Assembly (NCBI GenBank): GCA_943332615.1
Contig: CALQQB010000024.1
Coordinates: forward strand, 1 to 51,913
Length of the DNA stretch: 51,913 nt
Origin: Phenylobacterium deserti
GTDB taxonomy: Bacteria; Pseudomonadota; Alphaproteobacteria; Caulobacterales; Caulobacteraceae
Direction: 5' to 3'
Shown here: one piece after another, positions 46,008-51,913 of the stretch
How positions within the stretch are numbered: the first letter of the stretch is position 1
Layout of the letters: the number at the start of each line of letters is the position of its first letter
Translations under genes and position numbers: made by a program
Notes under the pieces: model-generated
Seen by the model: the letters and a program-made list of their open reading frames with translations, nothing else
Told to the model about the DNA's origin: nothing
Databases searched by the model: none

Positions 46008-46752
46008 GCGGTTGGGCGTCCACCCGCCGATCGAAGCCTACGACGCGCTCGACTCCACCAACGCCGAGGCGCGTCGGCGCGCGGAGGCGGGCGAGGGCGG
46101 GCCGGTGTGGATCACCGCGGCAGTGCAGACTGCCGGGCGTGGCCGACGTGGGCGGGCCTGGTCGACGCAACGTGGAAACCTGGCCGCGACGCTGCTGACG
46201 ACGACGGATCGGCCGGCGGCGGAAGCAGCCCAGATGTCGTTCGTGGCGGCTCTGGCGGCCTGCGACCTCGCCGACACCTGCCTGGGCCCTGGCGCGGCGC
46301 GGCTGAAATGGCCCAACGATGTGCTGGTGCATGGCCGCAAGGCGGTGGGTATCCTGGTGGAGTCCGGCGCGCGGCCGGATGGGCGGCTTTGGCTGGCGGT
46401 CGGGATCGGGGTGAACCTGGCGCACGCGCCGCAGGATGTGGAGCGCCCGGCGACGGCCTTCGCCGACCACATGGCGATCCGCCCCCCGGAGCCCGCGGCG
46501 GCGCTGGCGGTGCTGGCCGACGCCTTCGAGCGCTGGCGGAATGCCTGGACGACGCAGGGCTTCCCGACGATTGCGGCGGGATGGTCGGACCGGGCGACCG
46601 GCCTGGGCCAGCGGTGCGAGGCTAGACTGCCGAACCGGACAGTGACGGGCGTCGCGGAAGGTCTCGATTCCGATGGCGCCCTGCGTCTGCGCCTGGACGA
46701 CGGGGCCCTGGAGCGGATAACGGCGGGCGACGTGTTCTTTGGAGGGGCGTGA
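45988..46752 (+). CDS. birA: Biotin-[acetyl-CoA-carboxylase] ligase
   Basis: A monofunctional biotin protein ligase of about 254 residues, without the DNA-binding domain of E. coli Bir[15 protein letters not shown], the biotinyl-AMP loop [28 protein letters not shown] and GIGVNL are conserved. The true start is uncertain: ATG at 45988 (overlapping nuoN by 20 bases, no clear ribosome-binding site) or TTG at 46012, nearer the usual family start. It follows nuoN and precedes coaX, a standard alphaproteobacterial order. Confidence 0.9.
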   Translation: MPSGWPERLGVHPPIEAYDALDSTNAEARRRAEAGEGGPVWITAAVQTAGRGRRGRAWSTQRGNLAATLLTTTDRPAAEAAQMSFVAALAACDLADTCLGPGAARLKWPNDVLVHGRKAVGILVESGARPDGRLWLAVGIGVNLAHAPQDVERPATAFADHMAIRPPEPAAALAVLADAFERWRNAWTTQGFPTIAAGWSDRATGLGQRCEARLPNRTVTGVAEGLDSDGALRLRLDDGALERITAGDVFFGGA

Positions 46753-46753
46753 G

Positions 46754-47536
46754 ATGCTGCTGGCGATCGAACAGGGCAACACCAACACTCTCTTCGCCGT
46801 TCATGACGGCGAGCGCTGGATCGCCCAGTGGCGCACGGCCACCCAGTCGACGCGGACCGCCGACGAGTACGCCGTCTGGCTCTCGCAACTGCTGGCCATG
46901 AGCGGGTTGGCGCTGGGCGCGTTCACCGGCTGTATCGTCTCCAGCGTGGTGCCGCAGTCGATCTTCAACTTGCGCAACTTGGCGCGGCGCTACCTGCATG
47001 TGGAGCCCCTGGTGATCGGGGAGAATGTGGACCTGGGCATCGAGGTGCGGATCGAGAAGCCGTCCGAGGCCGGCGCCGACCGGCTGGTGAACGCCATAGG
47101 GGCGCACATCGTCTACACGGGCGACCTGATCGTGATCGATAGCGGCACCGCCACCACCTTCGATGTGATCGCCGCCGACGGCGCCATGGAGGGCTGCGCC
47201 ATCGCGCCGGGGATCAACCTCAGCATGGAAGCGTTACACCAGGCGGCGGCCAAGCTGCCGCGCGTCGCGATCCAGCGGCCGCGCGGCAACACCGCTATCG
47301 GCAAGGATACGGTAGCGGCCATGCAGTCGGGCGTCTTCTGGGGTTACGTGGCCCTGATCGAGGGCCTGGTGACACGGATCAAGGCCGAGTGGGGCAAGCC
47401 GATGACGGTCGTTGGGACCGGCGGCGTCGCCTCGCTCTTTCACGGCGCGACGGACGCCATCGACCACTTCGACCCGGATCTGACGATCCGCGGCATGCTC
47501 GAAATTTATCGCCGAAACACGGCCCCGAGTGCTTAG
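46754..47536 (+). CDS. coaX: Type III pantothenate kinase
   Basis: A 260-residue CoaX, which phosphorylates pantothenate in CoA synthesis and needs a monovalent cation. [34 protein letters not shown] and GTGGVASL are all conserved. The first motif reads IEQGNTNT, where most members have D in place of E at residue 5; this acidic residue is thought to act in phosphate transfer. The ATG at 46754 has GGAGGGG upstream and lies one base after the birA stop. Confidence 0.93.
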   Translation: MLLAIEQGNTNTLFAVHDGERWIAQWRTATQSTRTADEYAVWLSQLLAMSGLALGAFTGCIVSSVVPQSIFNLRNLARRYLHVEPLVIGENVDLGIEVRIEKPSEAGADRLVNAIGAHIVYTGDLIVIDSGTATTFDVIAADGAMEGCAIAPGINLSMEALHQAAAKLPRVAIQRPRGNTAIGKDTVAAMQSGVFWGYVALIEGLVTRIKAEWGKPMTVVGTGGVASLFHGATDAIDHFDPDLTIRGMLEIYRRNTAPSA

Positions 47537-47552
47537 GGGGCAGAAAGCTTAG

Positions 47553-49235
47553 ATGGCCAAACCCAAACCAGACGACGAACTCGTTTTCCTGCCGCTCGGC
47601 GGTTCGAACGAGATTGGGATGAACTTCAACCTCTACGGCTACGGGCCGCCGCACGATCGCAAATGGATCGTGGTGGACCTGGGAGTGACCTTCGGCGACC
47701 AACTGACGCCGGGCGTGGAACTGATCCTGCCCGACCCCGAGTTCATCGAAAAGCACGCCGACCGCATCCTGGGCATCGTGTTGACCCACGCCCACGAGGA
47801 TCACATCGGGGCGGTGGCCTGGCTGTGGCCGCGGCTGAAGGCGCCGGTCTATGCGACACCGTTCACGGCCTTCATCCTCCGCGAGAAACTCCGCGAGGCG
47901 GACCTGCTGGACCAGGTGAAGATCACCGAGGTCCCATTGGGCGGGATGATCGAGCTGGGGCCGTTCTCCCTGGACCTGATCACCCTGACGCACTCGATCC
48001 CGGAGCCCAACGGCCTGGCGATTCGCACGCCGCTGGGGGTGATCCTGCACACCGGTGACTGGAAGATCGATCCGGACCCGCTGCTGGGCGGCCCGACGGA
48101 CATCGACTTCATCCGCAAGCTCGGCGACGAGGGCGTGCTGGCAATGGTGTGCGACAGCACCAACGTCTTCGTGGATGGGCACGCCGGGTCCGAGGCCGAC
48201 GTGCGCAAGGCGATGGTCGCCCTGATCGGAAACCTGAAGGCCGGCGTGGCGGTGGCCTGCTTCGCGTCCAACGTGGCGCGGATGGACAGTGTGATCCGGG
48301 CGGCGGAGGCCAATGGCCGGCGCGTGGCCCTGGTGGGCCGCTCCATGCACCGGATGGCGGCGGCGGCGAAGTCGGTCGGGCTGATGCAGGACATCAAGCC
48401 CTTCCTCGAAGACAACGAGGCCAAGCGTCTGCCGGCCAGCGCCGTGCTCTATCTCTGCACGGGCAGCCAGGGCGAGCCGCGCGCCGCGTTGTCGCGGATC
48501 GCCGAGGGGACGCATCCGCATGTGAAGCTGGGCGCCGGCGACGCCTGCGTGTTCTCCAGCCGGGTGATTCCCGGCAACGACATCCCGATCCGCAACCTGC
48601 AGAACCGGCTGACCGAGCGCGGCGTACGGCTCTACACCGAGCGCGATCATCCGGGTATCCACGTCAGCGGCCACCCGTGCCGGGACGAACTGGCGGAGAT
48701 GTACGCCTGGGCCCGGCCCGAGATCTCGGTGCCGACCCACGGCGAGCGGCGCCACCTGATGGAGCATGCCGCCTTCGCCCGCGACCTGCAGGTGCCGCAG
48801 CAGGTGACGCCGCGCAACGGCGACATGGTGCGCCTCGCCCCCGGTCGCGCGGAGATCATCGATGAGGTGCAGGCAGGCCGGCTGTATGTGGACGCTGGCG
48901 TGGTGGTGCCTGAACATGGCGACGCCCTGCGCGAGCGGCGGCATGCGGCATTCAACGGCATGGTTGCGGTGTCCGTCGTGTTGGATGGGCGGGGCAAGAT
49001 CGTGTCGGGTCCGCAGGTGCGATGCCTCGGCCTCCCGGCCGAGAGCGAAGCCGCGATGGACGATGTGCTCGACGACCTGGCCGACGAGGCCGAGAACGCC
49101 GTGAAGCGGCTGAAGGGCGACGCGCTGGAGTTGGACGACAGCATCGAGACGGCAATCTCGCGGGCGGTGAAGAAGGCCAGCCAGCGGATCTGGGGCCGTC
49201 GGCCGGTCGTGGAAACGACGGTGCTTCGGATCTAG
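47553..49235 (+). CDS. rnj: Ribonuclease J
   Basis: A 560-residue metallo-beta-lactamase/beta-CASP nuclease that processes and degrades RNA (5'-3' exonuclease and endonuclease). Zinc ligands in LTHAHEDHIGA, HTGDWKID, DSTN and the HVSGHPCRDEL motif are intact. It lies 16 bases after coaX and is probably cotranscribed with birA and coaX. The stop overlaps that of the convergent reductase gene. Confidence 0.94.
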   Translation: MAKPKPDDELVFLPLGGSNEIGMNFNLYGYGPPHDRKWIVVDLGVTFGDQLTPGVELILPDPEFIEKHADRILGIVLTHAHEDHIGAVAWLWPRLKAPVYATPFTAFILREKLREADLLDQVKITEVPLGGMIELGPFSLDLITLTHSIPEPNGLAIRTPLGVILHTGDWKIDPDPLLGGPTDIDFIRKLGDEGVLAMVCDSTNVFVDGHAGSEADVRKAMVALIGNLKAGVAVACFASNVARMDSVIRAAEANGRRVALVGRSMHRMAAAAKSVGLMQDIKPFLEDNEAKRLPASAVLYLCTGSQGEPRAALSRIAEGTHPHVKLGAGDACVFSSRVIPGNDIPIRNLQNRLTERGVRLYTERDHPGIHVSGHPCRDELAEMYAWARPEISVPTHGERRHLMEHAAFARDLQVPQQVTPRNGDMVRLAPGRAEIIDEVQAGRLYVDAGVVVPEHGDALRERRHAAFNGMVAVSVVLDGRGKIVSGPQVRCLGLPAESEAAMDDVLDDLADEAENAVKRLKGDALELDDSIETAISRAVKKASQRIWGRRPVVETTVLRI

Positions 49236-50203
49236 ATCGCCAGCCCCAACCCGTCGATCTCCGCCATCTGCGCCGCGTCCAGCGGGCCGGCGGCCTCGGC
49301 CTCGACGCACTGGAGGAGTTCGTCGCGGTTCTTCACGCCCAGCACCACGGTGTCGATGTTGGGCATGCTGAGTGCGTAGCGGTGCGCCACGGCGGCGGGG
49401 TCTTCGCGCCAGCGGACGCACACAGCACGGAAGCCTTCAGCGCGGTCGTAGTCGGCGCGGTCGGGGCTGTTGGGGCGCAGGTCGCGATCGACCTGCAGGG
49501 TCAGCGCGCCGGCCTGGACGGCCCGGATGCCCATCACCCCGATGCCGCGCGCCTTGGCGGCGGCGGCGATCCCGCGGGGCTGGGCCGGTTCGGCGTAGCG
49601 CTTCAGGGCGCCGGGTGAGTCCATCAGATTGGTGATCGCCTGGACCACATCGGGCTTGGGATCATGGGCGAGGGCGGTCTGAACGGCGGTGGGCACGCCG
49701 ATGCCGGTGATCCCCCAGGCGCCGATGCGGCCTGAGGCCTTCAGGGCCTCGAAGGCCGGGACCACCTCATCCCGGTAGACCGACATCGCCGTGGAGAAGG
49801 CGTCGCGGTTGTGGTTGCCGTGGGCGTAGTCGAAGCCATCGGCGTGCAGGTTGGAGTGCAGGAAGAACAGATCGACGCGGTCCAGGTGCATCGCCTTCAG
49901 CGTCGCGTCCAGGGAGGCTTCCAGGCGTGCCGAGGTTTCCCCACGCTCCGGCGTGCCCAGCTGGTGCTTGGTGGTGATCTTCACGCCGGCAGGCAGGCGG
50001 CCGGCGAAGGCCTCGCCGATGTTGGCCTCGCAGGCGCCGTACATCGGTGCGGTGTCGAGCACCGTGATTCCCGCGTCCAGCGCGGCGGTCAGGGTGGCGA
50101 TGGCCTCGTCGTGGCTGACCTCGCCCCAGATCTGGCCGATGCCGCCGCCGCCCAGGGTGAGCCGGCTGACTTCGCCCAAGGACCCCAGTATCGCCGTACG
50201 CAT
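49232..50203 (-). CDS. Aldo/keto reductase
   Basis: A 323-residue NADPH-dependent AKR with the usual barrel. Catalytic residues: D and Y in DTAPMYGACE, K in TTKHQ, H in FFLHSNLHADG. Substrate unknown. Of two in-frame ATGs, 50203 lies seven bases after GGGAGG, while 50209 is only one base away, so 50203 is chosen. Confidence 0.88.
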   Translation of the reverse strand: MRTAILGSLGEVSRLTLGGGGIGQIWGEVSHDEAIATLTAALDAGITVLDTAPMYGACEANIGEAFAGRLPAGVKITTKHQLGTPERGETSARLEASLDATLKAMHLDRVDLFFLHSNLHADGFDYAHGNHNRDAFSTAMSVYRDEVVPAFEALKASGRIGAWGITGIGVPTAVQTALAHDPKPDVVQAITNLMDSPGALKRYAEPAQPRGIAAAAKARGIGVMGIRAVQAGALTLQVDRDLRPNSPDRADYDRAEGFRAVCVRWREDPAAVAHRYALSMPNIDTVVLGVKNRDELLQCVEAEAAGPLDAAQMAEIDGLGLAI

Positions 50204-50315
50204 CGTCATTCCTCCCGTTGCCGTCGCACGCTAGCATGGCCGTCCAGCACGAACGTGTCACACGGTCGGGCTAGGTGACGGAAGCGCCATCGCGGCGGGC
50301 GACGGGGTGATGGAC

Positions 50316-51782
50316 ATGAAGCGGATCTTGGGCGCGACCTTGGCCGTTGTTGCGGGATGGGGTGTGACGGGGTTGGTTGGAGCGCAGGCGCAGCCAGCTT
50401 CGGCCCCGCGCGAGATCGGGCGTCCGACCTCGGAGTCGCCCCACCCGATTCCAGGCGGCTTCGACCTGCCCAACGGCTGGCGGATCACCCCGGCCGGCCA
50501 AAAGCTCGCCGATACCGGCGACCTCGTCATGCGCATGACGTCCGCGCCCGACGGCAAGGCGCTGATCGCGGTCAACGCCGGCTATCTGCCGCATGGGCTG
50601 ACGGTCCTGGACCCGGCGACGGGCAAGGTCGTGCAGCGGATCCCGCTCAAGTCGGCCTGGCTGGGCCTGGCCTGGTCACCCGACGGCCGTATCCTCTATG
50701 TCTCTGGCGGCAACGCGGCGGGGCCCCGTCAGCCGACCGCCGCGCCGATCTATGCTTTCGCGTACAAGGCCGGCCGCCTCAGCGAGCAGCCCGCGGCGCA
50801 ATTCGACGAGTCGATCCCGATGCAGTCGATCTGGTGGGCCGGCGTCGTGCGCCATCCCACGAAGCCGCGCCTCTACGCCGCCAACCAGGGTGTGGATGAG
50901 ACGCCGACCAACGTCGTGGTGTTCGACACCGAGAGCGGAAAGCTGCTCACCCGGATCCCGGTGGACATCAGTCCCTATCAGCTGGTGCTGTCCAAGGACG
51001 GCGGGCGGTTGTTCGTGTCGAACTGGTCGAGCCGTTCGGTGAGCGTGATCGACACAGCGACCAACAAGGTGACGGCCACCATCGCGGTAGGGGCCAATCC
51101 CAACGACATGGCGCTGAGCCGCGACGGTCGGCTGTTCGTGGCCTGCGCCAGCGACAACACCGTCCACGTCATCGACACCCGGGCGATGCGGGTTATCGAG
51201 CGGCTGTCCACCACCATGTCGCCGCTGGCGCCCGAGGGTTCGAAGCCCAACGCCCTGGCGATCGACGAGGCGCGCGGGGTGCTGTTCGTGGCCAACGGCG
51301 ACAACAACGCCCTGGCGGTGATCGACATCCGCAACCGCGCGCGCAGCGAGGTGATGGGGTTCATCCCGACCGGCTGGTATCCCTCGGCGCTCAGCGTCGC
51401 CGGCGGGATGGTCTACATCGGCGCGTCGAAGGGCGAGGCGGCCTATCCGGACCCAAATGGGCCGCATAGCCCGCTGAACGTGGCCGGCGGCGAGCGGGGC
51501 AGCGTCAAGAGCCTGCAAACCGGAAGCGTCTCGCGGTTGGCGGTGGCGGACATCCCGAAACGCCTGGCGGCCTGGACGAAGCAGGCTGCGGCCAATTCGC
51601 CGTACAACGACGACCTGTTGCAGCGGGCGCGACCCTCCGCGACGCCGTCGATCATCCCGAGCGAGGTGGGCGCCGGCTCGCCGATCGAGCACGTGATCTA
51701 CATCATCCGCGAAAACCGGACCTACGATCAGGTGCTGGGCGACCTGCCGAAAGGGAACGGGGACCCTGTCCTGACCGGATAG
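50316..51782 (+). pseudogene. YncE-like beta-propeller/phosphoesterase, cut by IS
   Basis: An exported protein: signal peptide (MKRILGATLAVVAGWGVTG), then a seven-bladed YVTN-type beta-propeller (for example RLFVSNWSSRSVSVIDTATN and DNTVHVIDTRAMRVIE, residues about 60-390), a linker and the first motif of an alkaline-phosphatase-superfamily phosphoesterase domain (HVIYIIRENRTYDQVLGDLP). The family pattern then breaks at GNGDP, and the frame stops after four more residues in what is probably IS sequence. The missing part, normally 300-400 residues, holds the metal site, so the product is not functional as a phosphoesterase. The start at 50316 has GGGG eight bases upstream; ATG 50310 is possible. 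Confidence 0.8.
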
Positions 51783-51844
51783 AGGGGTGACGGAATCGAC
51801 CGGAAGGATGGGTGACAGTTCTCTGTCGGTAGGGGGACCTGCCG

Positions 51845-51913
51845 ATGCCTTGGTTGGAGAGCTGCGCCATGGATCAGCGCGTGGGGTTCATTGCCGATTG
51901 GCTGAGCGGGCTA
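51845..51913 (+). mobile_element. IS481-type transposase, 5' end (partial)
   Basis: The first 23 codons (MPWLESCAMDQRVGFIADWL and three more residues) match the start of IS481-family transposases of the MPWKE-x3-MDxR type. The element's left end should lie near 51775-51790, where the upstream gene loses its family pattern. GGGTGAC occurs twice (51785-51791 and 51810-51816), possibly transposase-binding repeats. The rest is outside the window. Confidence 0.8.

Noticed and set aside
47379..49421. A 680-codon open frame on the minus strand opposite rnj
   Set aside because: In GC-rich DNA the strand opposite a gene often lacks stops; the translation is Arg/His/Pro-rich without family motifs, while rnj on the plus strand has every catalytic motif.

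Overview
The window is high-GC DNA (roughly two-thirds G+C by eye) from an alphaproteobacterium, most probably a member of the Caulobacteraceae (Caulobacter/Phenylobacterium/Brevundimonas type). The reasons are the gene order fabD-fabG-acpP-fabF-mltG-yicC-gmk, a complete nuoA-N operon running into birA-coaX-rnj, a PodJ-like Sel1/peptidoglycan-binding protein, and palindromic intergenic repeats of the kind common in this group. The assignment rests on family recognition, not on a search.

Layout. Positions 1-431 hold the 3' end of an IS481-type transposase and a DUF2059 gene cut by it. Positions 435-6853 (minus strand) form one operon-like run: two small DUF4402 pilin-like subunits, a PapD-like chaperone, a large outer-membrane usher, a two-domain DUF4402 protein and a secreted peroxiredoxin. 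This looks like a complete but poorly described chaperone-usher surface fibre. A divergent gene (7214-8527) encodes a short membrane-anchored Sel1-repeat protein. Positions 8524-16060 hold a Zn-dependent dehydrogenase, the fatty-acid synthesis genes fabD, fabG, acpP and fabF, then mltG, yicC and gmk, with palindromic repeats on both sides of gmk. Positions 16227-30205 are a mixed stretch: cytochrome b561, DUF2200, a carboxymuconolactone-decarboxylase-like protein, an acyl-CoA synthetase, an HtrA-like pseudoprotease, a GFA-family protein, a Gre-like factor, three very small genes, a penicillin-acylase-type hydrolase, a hybrid histidine kinase with a duplicated PAS domain, and a DEAD-box helicase. 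A tRNA-Asp(GTC) lies at 30284-30360.

Positions 30649-46007 carry all fourteen subunits of respiratory complex I in order A to N. Three extra small genes sit inside the operon: a two-helix membrane protein between nuoE and nuoF, a coiled-coil protein between nuoF and nuoG, and a lipoprotein between nuoH and nuoI. Positions 45988-49235 continue with birA, coaX and rnj. A convergent aldo/keto reductase follows, then a YncE-like beta-propeller/phosphoesterase gene interrupted near 51775 by a second IS481-type element, whose transposase begins at 51845 and runs off the window.

The strongest candidates for something undescribed are the DUF4402 chaperone-usher operon, in which all three subunits end with a penultimate aromatic residue as in classical pilins, and the small proteins embedded in the complex I operon, one of which appears to get its ribosome-binding site from a palindromic repeat element.
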